From Phoronis australis (taxonomy: Eukaryota; Phoronida; Phoronidae), in the NCBI GenBank assembly GCA_002633005.1, contig NMRA01000445.1, forward strand, positions 328,746 through 368,269: DNA of 39,524 nucleotides, read 5' to 3'. Shown here piece after piece: positions 1 through 10,077 of the stretch. The position numbers and the translations under genes are program-made. Below the pieces are notes generated by a model. That model saw only the letters and a list, made by a program, of their open reading frames with translations, was not told the DNA's origin and did no database searches. How positions within the stretch are numbered: the stretch's first letter is position 1; every line of letters begins with the position of its first letter.

Positions 1-15
1 TAGATCCGCCACTGG
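1..15. repeat. Cut-off terminal inverted repeat of a MITE
   Basis: The first bases, TAGATCCGCCACTG, match the right end of the element at 27963-28281, whose right terminus reads CCTAGATCCGCCACTG. The rest of this copy would lie upstream of the window. Only the terminus is visible, so this rests on a 14-base match. Confidence 0.45.
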
Positions 16-1299
16 TACCCCGCCAACTTCGCCATGTGCTAGCGTACTAGAGGACAGGTTCATGCAGACGATTAGAGGACGCTTTATGTTTCTGACAGTC
101 ATAAGTTACCAACTACCACTTTGAACGCCCGTGGTGACTATAGCCGCGAGAGGTCCCCAAAAGTAGCATGTAAATGGATCAACCAACAAAACAGGAGATA
201 GGTTTGTTATCTAATTTTTCGGTATAATGATGTGCACGTTTTTTTAATTTTCGAATCGAAAAAGATCGTTAAATATGTTGTCCATCCATTGCATGCTTTG
301 GTTGTGTATTGGTGGATTGACATGAATGTGATGTGTGCGTTTCCATTATTTTAGTACAGTACACATAACTTCAATATGCAATCCTAGTGTCGTTGATCAA
401 AAAGCAGACATTTCACTACCGTGTTTCCTTGCACTGAGAAAATCCCGCCAACTTGCATGATCCCAAATTATTCGGTCAAAGTCTTCTCTTGTATTTTATT
501 GCCAATGGTGCACCTCCTCGCACACTTCATACGAGCAACAAACTTGATGGAAGAAATTTCAAAGATTACATATCTCTCTTGCCAAAACTCACTGTTGCGA
601 AACCGTGCTCACAAGTCTGACAGTTTACTATATCTGCTAATGAGGTGGAACTGACATCTATGAACTATTGTATTTGTGACCATTTAGTAACCATGTGCAA
701 AAGTTGAATAGTTCCCAAAAACATTGATGCTGTTTGCAAATGAACTCAGTTCCAATCACTCACAATCGCGATTCTTGAATATAAAAGGACTCCTTTTCAA
801 ACAAGGACAACATCCGGGGCACGGAGACAATTTTTTTATATGTGGGTGGCAGCGGATTTTGGTCGGCTTTAAGTTTGGGAAGACAGGATGTGACTCTCGG
901 ACTTGGTGAAGACTGGCTTGCATAGGGTAACCTTCTACATATTTAGTTCCGACCCGGCCATGCCCGTGCCTTTTTCAGTGTTGCGTTGGGAAATGATGCG
1001 ATCTTGACATTGATTCGGTGAATGTATCGTGTTTAATAATTCATCAATATTCCTGCTTCATGTTCTTTTTAAAATGCAAGTACACATTCATTTTTCCGTT
1101 TACATAAGAAATGCTTTGGAGCCCACTTTCGCATGCACAAGAAACCCCAAAAAGTTAAAGTGTATTACCTTCTTCTTCTTCCGGTTTCAACAAAAGATCT
1201 AAATACCGACCCTTATATGTTGGTGCACGTTAGTGATTAAGCAAACAAAGTGCTGGTTAGCGCCATGATAAAAACAAGTTTTATTATTTACTGAGTGAT
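16..1299. other. Intergenic stretch with no recognisable gene
   Basis: Open frames here are short (77 codons or fewer), AT-rich in composition and without recognisable domains. No splice-flanked coding segment stands out. I see no RNA gene or clear transposon terminus. Confidence 0.5.
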
Positions 1300-1723
1300 G
1301 TTGATGTTTAGGATGCCACTCTTGAACATCTGATGAGATGGCACGTTGTTAGAATCTATTCCAGAGTAAAATAGTAGATTGGAAGAAAGAGTTTGCGGAA
1401 TATGCATTGCGATAGTTCTCTCAAAGGTATGAGAGTGACAATTACGCGATCTAGAAATATGAAGTGGTGGAAGGTACTGTATGTGTGGGGAATGGCAACC
1501 AGGTTGTGTACGGCCTTGTACATGAGGGACACTTTATTTCTTGAAGAGTGGGCCATTGCAGAGTGGTAAGCATAGACGAAACAGGGGAGTATCTGGAGTG
1601 GTCATTTAGGACGAACCTGGCTGCTTTACGCTGTAGTCTTTCTATCTTGCCAATATTGGAGTGAGTGGAGGCATTCCAGACAGAGGAGGAATATTCAAGT
1701 TTGGTCCTCACTAGTGAAGTCAA

Positions 1724-2008
1724 AAATTGTATACATTAATTAACTTATTTATTTCATTTTTCATTCATCTGCACATATCATTGTTCGTTATTTATTTATT
1801 TATTTCATTTATCTATTTATTGTACTTTTGAGGACCATGTGGTAGATAAGTTTTACACTTAACATGTTTTTTCCTCTATAAATAAAGTTATTTATTAAGT
1901 TTAGGCCAAGGCTTTTGTTTCATGAGGTTCATATTTGAGGTTCCGCACGGTTTAATGGAAAACAAGGGTTCTGTTTTCCTTAGAGCTGACTGTGTCAATG
2001 TGAATGTT
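1724..2008. repeat. AT-rich insertion splitting the retrotransposon relic
   Basis: The reverse-transcriptase frame ends at YLGVTLTNNLS (about 2010) and resumes at LVRTKLEYSS (about 1720), blocks that normally lie only some tens of residues apart. The DNA between is AT-rich, with (TTTA)n near 1788-1806 and a CTCTATAAATAAAGTT stretch near 1874-1889. I could not define its ends or a target duplication. Confidence 0.5.
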
Positions 2009-2226
2009 CTATGATAAATTATTGGTAAGAGTGACCCCAAGGTAGGGGGCTTGGTTTAACCATTTGAGCGGTGAGTTGTGAAGACTTTGATTGCATATTA
2101 TGGGGGAAAGTTTTCTATGGACACTGACGTTGAATATTTCATTTGGAAACGTTGAGATCCATTTTCCAGGATTTATTCCCAAGAGCCTAGGGAGTCTTTT
2201 CTGCAGTATTTGGCAATCATGCAGGG

Positions 2227-2276
2227 CGGGGGGGGGGTGGAGCAATGGGTGGGATGCGGGGGGTGGAGCAATGGGT
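2227..2276. repeat. G-rich short tandem repeat (two units)
   Basis: A G run is followed by two copies of a GGGGTGGAGCAATGGGT unit separated by a few bases. It falls inside the retrotransposon relic and probably arose by slippage. Runs of seven or more G could fold into quadruplexes; that is inference. Confidence 0.6.
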
Positions 2277-2500
2277 CTATTATAGATGACTGCATCATCG
2301 GCAAAAAACGGGCGTTTGAAAGAATGAAGTCAAGAAGGTCGTTAATATACATGTAGAGTATGAAGAGTGCATGACCAAGGACAGAGCCCTGGGGCTCCTC
2401 TGAGTGAACTGAGGAGGAATTTGAGAACTCGCTATCGACGTTGTTCTCAGATTTAATTACTATAGGTACACCACAATGTCTCTGTACGAAATTCAAATAT

Positions 2501-2947
2501 TTTCGAGGTAGTGAACCTCCGGAGTAGTGAACCTTAGTGTCATCTCAAGAAAATGGAGCAGCCAACTGAGTCATCGTCGTGTATACGGTTTTCCTTTCTG
2601 TCGGATTTAGCTGCGTAAGGGCGCTATCGATGAAACAGTCGACCTTCGCGAAATATGATCTAAAGGTCCATCGTTTTAGAAATTCGAAATACCCTGTGTG
2701 TTCTCTACCACCTAGCGACACGCAGAAAATCATCAAGAGCCGCGGACAATCCGAATAACACCAGCAGGCCCTGCTTGGCCAAAACAATAGACCAATTAGC
2801 CACAAGTGGGGTTCACGTAACAACCAATAACTGAGGCAATCATAACAAACCTGACCTGAAAGGTCAGAGGTCACGTATATCTGTCAGTTTCAGCGTTCAC
2901 GACATAACTAATTGGGGATTAAGTTAGTTTTTGGCCACAGTAAGATT
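2501..2947. other. Stretch without a gene, containing CCAAT-like and nuclear-receptor-like motifs
   Basis: There is a 109-codon open frame on the minus strand (2545-2874), but its predicted protein has no recognisable domain and I do not call it a gene. ACCAATTAG and ACCAATAA occur near 2790 and 2823. The AGGTCA cluster is listed separately. Confidence 0.4.
2852..2873. promoter_or_regulatory. Cluster of three AGGTCA half-sites (DR1 plus everted pair)
   Basis: The segment reads TGACCT, three bases, AGGTCA, one base, AGGTCA. The last two form a perfect DR1, the arrangement bound by RXR, HNF4 and COUP-type receptors. The first two form an everted repeat with a 3-bp spacer. No promoter or gene start is visible nearby, so a regulatory role is only possible; chance or a transposon origin cannot be excluded. 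Confidence 0.3.
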
Positions 2948-3069
2948 AAAAACCGGACGATCATATTTACAAATATATATGTAAATATGATCCTGATAAT
3001 GTCTAATGAATAGACGAAACGTTGATTGGACATGAACTTTTTTATTTGTGCGGCGATCGTCCGGTTTTT
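2948..3069 (+). mobile_element. 122-bp inverted-repeat element with a hammerhead-ribozyme-like core
   Basis: The element is bounded by perfect 15-bp inverted repeats (AAAAACCGGACGATC at 2948-2962 and its complement at 3055-3069). Inside, GATCATATTTACA (2959-2971) pairs perfectly with 2980-2992. Next comes a hammerhead-like string: CTGATAA (2993-2999), a stem GTCTA/TAGAC (3001-3005 with 3011-3015), then GAAAC GTT (3016-3023). A short stem I can form between GATC (2989-2992) and GATT (3024-3027). Penelope-like elements are known to carry hammerhead ribozymes with very short stem III. Here the usual CTGANGA core has A for the conserved G, so I expect it to be inactive. Confidence 0.55.
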
Positions 3070-4639
3070 TTAACTAATTTGGGGTAAATAGGAAGCGTAA
3101 AATGTACCTTTCTTCTGTAATGAATAATAAATTTCTGTAACGAGGTTATATGTCCACATCGCTCATATGAAAATACGACGACTGTTTAAATACTTTTTGA
3201 CACTAAAGGCCAATAACCGAAAGACAATCTGGACCATTACGAGGATAGTAACCATGATGACGTCACAGGTCGTCATTAACATTTCGTGAACACAGTGGCC
3301 AGGGTTGAACATGGAGCTCAGGTGAGTTAAAATTTTACACCGCCGAAAGTTCTTGATTTGTTTCATTGAACGCTGGAGCATAAGTAACATTTTTCGTGGT
3401 TCTCCAGATCCTAATATTGCTCCCGATCACGCAAATATAGCTCATGAGTGTGCAGTGACAGCGTTGCAAGACGGTATAATTGTACATGTCTGACTGCTGC
3501 GCTGACTACAACAGTCACTGGGTCAGCCAGCCAGCTCACTAGTAGCTACAGCGTGTTGTGATGACCTCCGTTAGACCCGGAAATTACAGTCTGGACAGTT
3601 CTTCTTGTTACCTAATCGTGAAACTATTATCAAATTGAAAATAAAGAGCTAACACCGCACTGGCGGGATCAGCCTGTCTGCTAGCTGGACCGCTAGCTGA
3701 ATGAAGACTATAATTCCTATTACAAAAAAGGCCTTTCTGCAAACAATTGCAGCAAGGTTGCCGCGAAGTTGCACCAAATTTGCCGCAAAAGTTTCTGTAA
3801 ACCAGCCGCAAACACATGGAACCGTCTCTGACCAAAGAGTGGTCGCAAGTTTCCCGCAACAAAGACTCACATTTGCTGCAAGCTTAATTGATGCAAAGAT
3901 ATTCAACATAGTGGAGTTGTGATCACGTAAATGGTATGAACAATTTAAACGAGAAATGTTCTTGAAAAATATATTATTTTTATTATATGCCCACTTGATA
4001 AAAAGAAAATACAGAATCAGATGCATACAATATTTAACATAATAGTTTTCAATATTATAATGTATAATGACTAGCAACCAAACCAACATCACTTAAAAAA
4101 CACTGTAAAAGTGTCTACAGGGGCAGTCTACAGTGGCAGTAATAGGCTAATTCTTGTGACTAGAAACGAAACCAACATCATATAACAATGAATAACAAAA
4201 GCTATAGCCTAAAAGTGTCTACAGTTGCAGTAATATGATACTTGTATTACAATCAACTTTGTTTAAATAGAACAACTTAAATGCACATACAAGCTTGCAT
4301 TGTATTCTTAATTATAATATAGCGAGATGCTTTGTAGTTAACGTAGAGCAAAAGCCTATGGTAATTATAAAATGATATTCTTTACATGACTAAAAGCGAA
4401 ACCAAAACAGCAACGCAGAGTGTTGATGAAATGCACCCACGAATGTACCGCCGACGGTATGTTTCTTGGGGCGCTTATTGGCATTGAAAATGGTGCAAAA
4501 TATGTCGAATGCCAGTAAAGAGAAAACCAGTCAAACCCATTAGAAAAACAATGTCCGCTGTGGTCTTCTCAAAACGTAAATTAATTTCAGAATGATTTAG
4601 AAGATAGAAAGGCAAAATTAATGTAAAACAGACAATAGA
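3070..4639. other. Intergenic stretch, partly low-complexity
   Basis: No gene is supported. A minus-strand frame of 147 codons (3649-4092) has no recognisable domain and overlaps the TTGC-rich repeat. Around 4100-4250 the phrase 'AAAGTGTCTACAG' followed by GGCAGT or TTGCAGT recurs (near 4107 and 4211), and 'ACCAACATCA' recurs near 4083 and 4171. This suggests an old short tandem duplication. Confidence 0.4.
3690..3905. repeat. Degenerate TTGCMGCAA-rich repeat tract
   Basis: The tract contains many diverged copies of TTGC(A/C)GCAA-type words, for example TTTCTGCAAACAATTGCAGC, GTTGCCGCGAAGTTGC, TTTGCCGCAA and TTTGCTGCAAG. The words are near-palindromic. The same vocabulary returns at 5640-5990. 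It creates short open frames on both strands that I do not take as genes. Confidence 0.5.
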
Positions 4640-4651
4640 TAGAATAAATAT

Positions 4652-4951
4652 GTGGGCGCAGTAGTGTATAAATTTATCTGTGCTGGATGTGGCTCCAGTT
4701 ATGTAGGCGAAACTGTTCGCCATTTGAAAACCCGGACCAGGGAACATCTAAAGTCTGACCGTAGTTCAAACATTAATATTCATCTGCAGAACTCAGTCAA
4801 TCAATGTTATGAGCAATGCTCTTTCAATGACTTTGCTATAATAACAGACCAAGCAGAAACAACAAATGAGCTTAAAATTCGAGAGGCTCAACACATTGAT
4901 TGGTGCAAGCCCAGTCTCAATAGGAAACCGGCACACCACAGGTTGTCATAG
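4652..4951 (+). pseudogene. Penelope-like element fragment: GIY-YIG-type endonuclease domain
   Basis: The open frame begins without a plausible ATG and ends at a stop at 4949-4951. It contains VYKFICAGCGSSYVGET at its start, followed by VRHLKTRTREHLK, then an acidic or polar linker, an LKIREAQHIDW block and LNRKPAHH at the end. This is the pattern of the C-terminal GIY-YIG endonuclease of Penelope-like retroelements: a CxxC pair, YxGET, then Arg and EHL in the next helix. The reverse transcriptase that should precede it is not recognisable upstream, so this is a 5'-truncated or eroded copy. It would have nicked DNA to prime reverse transcription. Confidence 0.8.
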
Positions 4952-6540
4952 ACTATTGTTAGTCTAATCTATTGTTACTCCCCAGCAACTGACAGTGTCT
5001 GTGTATCACTACTTGTAGTTTGGCCCAGTAAGGTGGCCACTATTTTTTCATCTGCGTTTTTAACAACGTTCTCGTGAAATCACCCTTTCGAGGTCGAAAT
5101 CCTGTGTCTATGTGAGCCCGGTGAGAAACTGGTTGTCGGGCTCCGCTGATTGACCGAACTTACAAGTCCTGTGCTCGCATGAACACCCCGCGCTCTTGCA
5201 CAGTTCGGCTAAAACTATACGTAAGCGCCCACTTCTTGGGCAGTCGCCCATCCCCGACTTTTTGCCAATTTTCGGCTTAAGCGCCCAATGCTTGACTAAT
5301 AGCCCGCCCCCATGTCTCAGGGTTTCCCACTTTAAGCGGCCAGGGCGTTAACACGAGATTAAGGTATATTCTCCAATTCTTTTGAGTCACATTTAGGTAA
5401 CTTTGAGCTTTAATGATCGGAGCCTGAAAGAATAGAGACAGGGGGAGTAAATAATAGGTCGCCTATCGGGTGTGATTATTATAGGTTAACAACGCTAGAG
5501 ATGTACTTAGGCTACTATTAATGAGGGAATCTTACCACTAATTAAACAATAAACTTAGAGACAAAAGGAACATGGCGGCTAAAGCGAACAGCCAGTGCCA
5601 TCTATATGTCAATTCTCTAATTTCGTTGAAATTGGAAAATAAAAAACAGTCCGGCTTACAATTTCTAGCATTGTCACAATCTTAATGCTAACACTTTTTA
5701 GACATTCCGCAAAAATGTTTTGATCTAAAGTTTCTTGCAATTTTCCTGCAAAACATCTTTCATCTATAAGTTTCCTGTAAACACTTAGTCATTTACTAAG
5801 TTTGCTGTAGCTTTCCTGCAAACACTTTTTTCATCTACTAATATTCCTGCAACGTTCCTACCACCACCCTTTGATCTACTAAGTTTGCCGCAACTTTTCT
5901 GCAAACTTCAGTGTTTGCAGCAAGGTAATGCGGCAGTGTGTGCGGCCGAGTTATAAAATTGTCTGCCGCAAGCTTTCTGCCGGCGTCGTGAAACCTGAAG
6001 TTAAGAGTGGCGGGACACCCACTTTGCTTGTTACAGCCGTTAAAGTGAAAAGCAATCTAATAAACATCATTTTTGTGTAATTCTCTGCCTTTTGTAACAA
6101 AAAATATTTTGTCATCGTTTTGAAAACGGTACGCTCACGCGATTTCCTAAATTCTTTGCGAAAGACGTTGACAGCTTTGCAGCAGAACACAAAGTTTATT
6201 GTTCTGAAAATCGGTTTGCTGGTATTAAAATACTGAAAATATGTATCAAAATAAAATCAGTTCCGATAATTTGTTACTTGTGGCATGTAGACAACCTCTT
6301 GGAAGAGACTTTTTGATTGAAGGATCAGGGAAAAAGAAAATGGACAATATATGGCTGATGCAATATTTCATGGCGAGAAAAACCGATGCAGAAATCGCAC
6401 CACAATTTTAGCAGCAGAATAACGGTAGAACGCTAATTTTTCTATCGCCGGTAAATAATTTAGTATACTCGAGGAAGAGTGTAATGAAATTTTTAATAAT
6501 TTAATTTTGTGTCAGATTTCATTTGATCAGTTCTTAACCC
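4952..6540. other. Intergenic stretch, repeat-rich, no gene
   Basis: There is no supported coding region. It holds the TAAGCGCCC words near 5222 and 5275, the TTGCTGTAA-type tandem tract listed separately, and a weak 79-codon minus frame at 5951-6190 without domains. Confidence 0.45.
5640..5945. repeat. Degenerate tandem repeat, about 40-bp period
   Basis: Successive blocks resemble CATCTACTAAGTTTGC, then TGTAACTTTTCCTGCAAACA and a T run, repeated about six times with heavy divergence (blocks near 5757, 5787, 5833 and 5872). The tract ends in TTTGCAGCAAGG, linking it to the TTGC-rich tract at 3690-3905. Confidence 0.55.
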
Positions 6541-6548
6541 ACATCGGC

Positions 6549-6626
6549 GCAAAGCCGTATAATTAGTATACCAAATATACAGCTTTGCAAAGCCGTATAA
6601 TTAGTATACCAAATATACAGCTTTGC
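6549..6626. repeat. Two perfect 38-bp tandem units inside an inverted repeat
   Basis: Units at 6549-6586 and 6587-6624 are identical. Each begins GCAAAGCCGTATAATTAG and ends AATATACAGCTTT, so each unit is bounded by GCAAAG/CTTTGC arms. The outer flanks are also inverted (CGGCGCAAAGC against the complement of GCTTTGCACCG, one mismatch). The whole can fold as a cruciform and probably descends from a palindromic element. Confidence 0.75.
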
Positions 6627-6639
6627 ACCGAGGCTGATG

Positions 6640-7451
6640 AGTGTGAGATAACATGTTCTCAGATTTATCAGTTCTTCGTGACTGTAACATACGGTAATCA
6701 CCATCTCTTTCTGGCCCCATTGGAGACGACGAAATTCTTATAGAAGGAAGCTATTCGACGAATTATGCCTCACACTGGTTGAAACATCGTCACCGTGGTA
6801 TTGAGGGACCTCTTGGAAAGCAGTGCTATCACTGAAGAGGCCACCCTCATTTTAAATATCAAAATAATAAATAAATAAATAAATAAATTAGTCCTTTTGA
6901 GTTTTGAGATACACCATTAGTATCTACCAACTGGAACAAATATTTTTGTAATCAAACATTTTCTTTGACCAATCATTGAATTACCCAAATCGGCAACCAG
7001 CCATTTTTAAAACTACGCGCGCTCCTATTTTTACCACGCCCACTATGCTCCTAAGGGAGCTTCACCGTCCTACTGGGGCCAGCTGAAGATGATGGTCATT
7101 GTGTACGTGATTGTTACCCCTGCACTCCACTGGTCCACCAACCCGACAGTTCACAACAGTACTTGAGCTGCTGACTACACCGTTAAGTGGTCTAAACCGA
7201 AAATGGTTTTCGTTACATAAGTCAGGTTTTAAACCGCTTTATTGTTCATTTCATTGTTGTACTCATTGGTACAATGTAGTAGTTCTAAGTGCTGCTCTCC
7301 ATAGACTGCTGATGACAAGGCACTGGCTGGGAATCACGATGGAACACTTAGGTGAGTCCCAACTATTGTGGTCAGAGCCCTGATACTGCAAAGTTATTTG
7401 CCATGAAAATGACTTTGGGATGTGCTAATTAGATTGCGTTGTATTTTCCAG
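6640..7451 (+). other. 5' side of the TTC24-like gene; first exon not resolved
   Basis: An (AATA)n microsatellite lies at 6864-6889. A frame from 7111 contains two ATGs (7312, 7339) and a good donor TTAG|GTGAGT at 7351/7352. Joining that frame to the acceptor at 7450/7451 gives an in-frame TAA after two codons, because the donor leaves one base while the acceptor needs two. The frame that would fit has a TAG at 7302 and no ATG before the donor. I therefore do not call a start here. The true first exon may be further upstream. Confidence 0.4.
6864..6889. repeat. (AATA)n microsatellite
   Basis: There are about six tandem AATA units. A similar run is at about 8950-8970. Confidence 0.85.
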
Positions 7452-8128
7452 AACGACTTTAAGGAGTAAAACGAAGAAAGACAAGAGGAAGTATTGCCGT
7501 CTTGCCTCTGACATAGAGAAGTATGCACGCGTAGGTAGCCAGGAGCTGCAGAAAGGAAACTTAACGAGGGCCTGCAGGGCATTGGAATTTGCATATCGTC
7601 AGTCATTGAAGCTAGGGAGAGGCTACACAGAGCGAGCGTGCTCACTGAATGTCGGAGCGATCTACGTCGCATTGGGACGTTACGAGCTAGGTTTGGAGTT
7701 CTTGCAAAAAGCTTTTCCCCCCATGAACAAAATAGACAGCTGGTCCAATGGCGACTTGTACTATAACTTTGGAATTGGTCATGAGGGTCTTGGGAATTTT
7801 TCCGAGGCAGTCAAGTATTACGAGAAAGCCGCTGAAGAATATAAATCTGACGGTTTAGTATTGGCAAACTCTGATTCTAAAGTATTACTTGATATCTATT
7901 CACATCTGGTAACTATCTACAGCAAACAAGGTGATCACGTGAAAGTTGCTAAAAGTTATGAGTTTTATTCAGCAGAATGTTTAAGATTGAATTTTCCCAT
8001 TCGTCGTGTCCGAGCGATGTCGTATCAAGCTAACCACCTACATTCTGCCTTGGACATAGACAGAGCCACAGCTGTTAGCGACGAGTGCTTTGACCTGTGT
8101 GTGAAGCTTGACGAATCAACGACCCTGG
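7452..8128 (+). CDS. TTC24: TTC24-like TPR protein, exon 2 (N-terminal TPR block)
   Basis: The acceptor is ATTTTCCAG (AG at 7450-7451) and the donor CTGG|GTAATT (GT at 8129-8130). The exon enters in phase 2 and leaves in phase 1, encoding about 225 residues. A lysine-rich run (SKTKKDKRK) is followed by helical pairs that fit TPRs: VGSQELQKGNLTRACRALEF, LNVGAIYVALGRYELGLEFL, YYNFGIGHEGLGNFSEAVKY and a fourth around LVTIYSKQGDHVKVAKSYEF. The basic start and TPR order match what I recall of vertebrate TTC24, whose function is poorly defined; TPRs are protein-binding scaffolds. No signal peptide or membrane segment is seen. There is no usable ATG in this exon, so at least one exon precedes it. 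GPSM2-like or TTC28-like TPR genes are less likely. Confidence 0.8.
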
Positions 8129-9369
8129 GTAATTCTGTTGGATAAAAATTTAGATCAATTTTTGACTTAACGTATTGCCGTATCATTAGGCCCATGGTCG
8201 TCTGTGTGGGATTGTGTTTATAATGTGAAACTTAGGCGCATGCGCAAATATGCGAACCACTGCAAAAAGGCAGTGAAAAAGGCATATTGTTGTTTATGTA
8301 TAGGCCCATGGTCAGGCGCAGCAATACGGAAGTACAAAACTACTGTACTTACGAAATTTCTCAAAAGTACCTCTAGGTACTCCAGAAAAGTAGAGACGAA
8401 TGTGAAAAATGCCATTTATATAGGAGGCAAAACAGATGAGCCTATGTGAAAATTAATGCAATAGGCCTATGCAGGTTTTTGCACTTTTATGAAAACTAGT
8501 AATATGAGAACCACTTGGGTAAAAAGGGGCTCCAAAACAGGCATTATTCAGTTAAAATCCCGTGGTTCGAAAGGCGCGGCAATAGAGTAGTCGCAAGTAG
8601 CGCCATCGGCTGGCTCGTGTTAAGTGTACAAGTTGCAAGACTGCTTTTAAGCAAATTGAGAAAAAAATGTTCATTTGACAGCATTTGTTTATTGTAAAAG
8701 TTGTTTCCGCATTGCGTCTCATGGATTTCGGGACATTTTATAATATAAGCTCTTGTGAAGTTTTGGTTATTATAGAGGCGGGACACTGGATTGCCGCAAG
8801 ACTGAGTAGCCTAGCTGTATTGAATAACGGCTCATTATATCGCTTTTGGCATCAGGTGACGATTAAGCCTAAACATTAGGTATATATTGCGTATCAAAAC
8901 TTCATTTGTTTTTATATCTCAAATTCTTTAGTGGTGCGCCGTAACAAATAATAAATAAATAAATAAATATATAATTTTAAAAATTCTTGAGGGCCCAAGC
9001 GGGGTCTGTGCGGGTATCAGACAACATCGCCAGATGTGATAATCTACTATTTACGCAGTGCGTTTCGTTATTTGTTGTCATTTCAGTATTTTTCCTAGAA
9101 AAAAGTGAAGCTATTGAGTATTATCTCTGCTGGGTATAGAAAAAAATTATGTTTGCGTCGGAGACGAAATCATCGAAAAAGTCGGATCAGTGTATCCTGA
9201 AGTATACATTTGCATTAAGCATAATTTGTCACCATAATACCACGAGTGCTTTAAAAAGTACGAGTTGCAGAGATAGTGTCATGATTCCCTTTGCAGCCTA
9301 AAACAGGCCTAAACTCTGTGTTCTGTACTAAAGCATTTGGTTTTTTGATTGTGTCTCCATTTCATGCAG
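8129..9369 (+). other. Intron between TTC24-like exons 2 and 3
   Basis: About 1.24 kb with phase-1 borders. AGGCCCATGGTC occurs twice (near 8190 and 8303), and an (AATA)n run lies near 8948-8970. Several small open frames (60-81 codons) lack domains and are taken as chance. Confidence 0.6.
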
Positions 9370-9585
9370 CTAAGGTGTTCAACCGGCTAGGCCTGGTCTA
9401 CAAAGATTGTAAAGTCTACCAGAAGGCGGTGTCATGTTTCAAGGTAGCTCTTCCTATGACACGAGGGTTTCATGCCAACCGTTCAGTCGAGGCAGTCATC
9501 CTGCAGAACCTGGGCGCTGTATATAATATCTTGGGAGATTATCGACGCTCTGTCACTCTACACGAGGATGCTGTGGAGCTTCATG
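9370..9585 (+). CDS. TTC24: TTC24-like TPR protein, exon 3
   Basis: The acceptor is TTTCATGCAG and the donor TTCATG|GTGAGA, phase 1 at both ends, 216 nt. Joined to exon 2 it continues without a stop as A-KVFNRLGLVYKDCKVYQ. It carries two TPRs: one with LGLVYKDCKVYQKAVSCFK and one with NLGAVYNILGDYRRSVTLHE, ending AVELHG. This matches the middle of TTC24, where a LHG-ending helix precedes the last TPR block. It lies just upstream of the tandem duplication and is present once. Confidence 0.85.
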
Positions 9586-9710
9586 GTGAGAGCATGAATA
9601 TTTAATAGGAAATTGAGTATGCTAACCTGTGGTAGTTGTGAAGAAAGCAAACATTTTGATAGATACTTATTATGTACTGACCTCTTTTGATGTAAAAAAG
9701 AGGAAATAAT

Positions 9711-9786
9711 AGGGTCAAGCATTATGAGAACCTGTTCTATCTGCTGAATAATTATCATCGAACTGGTTCTCAAAATACGGGACCCT
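9711..9786. mobile_element. Short hairpin element, TTTTGAGAACCAGTTC family (copy A)
   Basis: AGGGTC at 9711 and GACCCT ending at 9786 bound long imperfect inverted repeats of about 27 bp (consensus arm ATTTTGAGAACCAGTTC) around a short spacer CTGCTGAATAAT. The counterpart in copy B is at 17229-17303, and a third, diverged member lies at 34801-34880. It has no coding capacity. Confidence 0.7.
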
Positions 9787-9803
9787 ATTGTACGTTCCTA
9801 TTG

Positions 9804-9844
9804 CCCAGGAAAGCGCAATGGATCATCCATTACGCTTTCCTGGG
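9804..9844. repeat. 41-bp near-perfect palindrome (copy A)
   Basis: CCCAGGAAAGCG is followed by CAATGGAT, a central base, then ATCCATTACG and CTTTCCTGGG: a 20-bp stem with one mismatch. The copy in duplication B (17323-17363) has the same 41 bases, although the surrounding intron differs. Confidence 0.8.
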
Positions 9845-9876
9845 TTGCGGCTGCCACACATTTTAACACACATGTG

Positions 9877-10031
9877 CAGTGCTGTAGTGGGGCGTAGGCG
9901 CACGTTGGCGCAGCCAATCACCGTTTGGCATTTGAACGTAGCGCATACGCCCCGTAAGTTACATTCAGTGCTCAAGATGATACGGTGGGCTTTGGCGCCT
10001 ACTTACCTATAATTTTACCACTACAGCATTG
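9877..10031. mobile_element. 155-bp hAT-type MITE, only in copy A
   Basis: Termini are CAGTGCTGTAGTGG and the complement of CAATGCTGTAGTGG (13 of 14 match). They are flanked by a perfect 8-bp target duplication CACATGTG at 9869-9876 and 10032-10039. CAGTG ends and 8-bp duplications are the hAT hallmark. Copy B shows the empty site, CACAAGTG, once at 17389-17396. The element is non-autonomous, with no coding capacity. It inserted after the two copies separated. Confidence 0.9.
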
Positions 10032-10077
10032 CACATGTGCTGACCTCTAGGTGAACAACTGGAGGCAACAGTCGGCT

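Larger units (their letters stand above)
1300..2500 (-). mobile_element. Decayed CR1/Jockey-like non-LTR retrotransposon, 3' part of the reverse-transcriptase ORF
   Basis: Read on the minus strand from about 2496 down to 1300, broken frames give the usual order of the back half of a non-LTR reverse transcriptase. First comes a thumb-side motif PQGSVLGHALFILY with an INDL-like block, then a PYLGVTLTNNLS block (about 2010-2060). After these come LVRTKLEYSSSVWNASTHSN and RKAARFVLNDHSRYSPVSSM (about 1600-1720), and finally MYKAVHNLVAIP (about 1490-1520). Frames shift at least twice, and about 285 bp of unrelated DNA interrupts the ORF between 1724 and 2008. The catalytic FADD block is damaged. 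This is an inactive relic. The clade is inferred from motif style only. Confidence 0.85.

Noticed and set aside
2545-2874. A 109-codon minus-strand frame
   Set aside because: No domain, no splice partner, and compositionally like the surrounding non-coding DNA.
3649-4092. A 147-codon minus-strand frame
   Set aside because: It reads through the TTGC-rich repeat and AT-rich DNA, with no domain and no splice context.
7111-7383. A 90-codon open frame as the first TTC24-like exon
   Set aside because: Its donor is phase 1 while the next acceptor requires phase 2, and the junction would create an in-frame TAA. The upstream protein has no recognisable feature.
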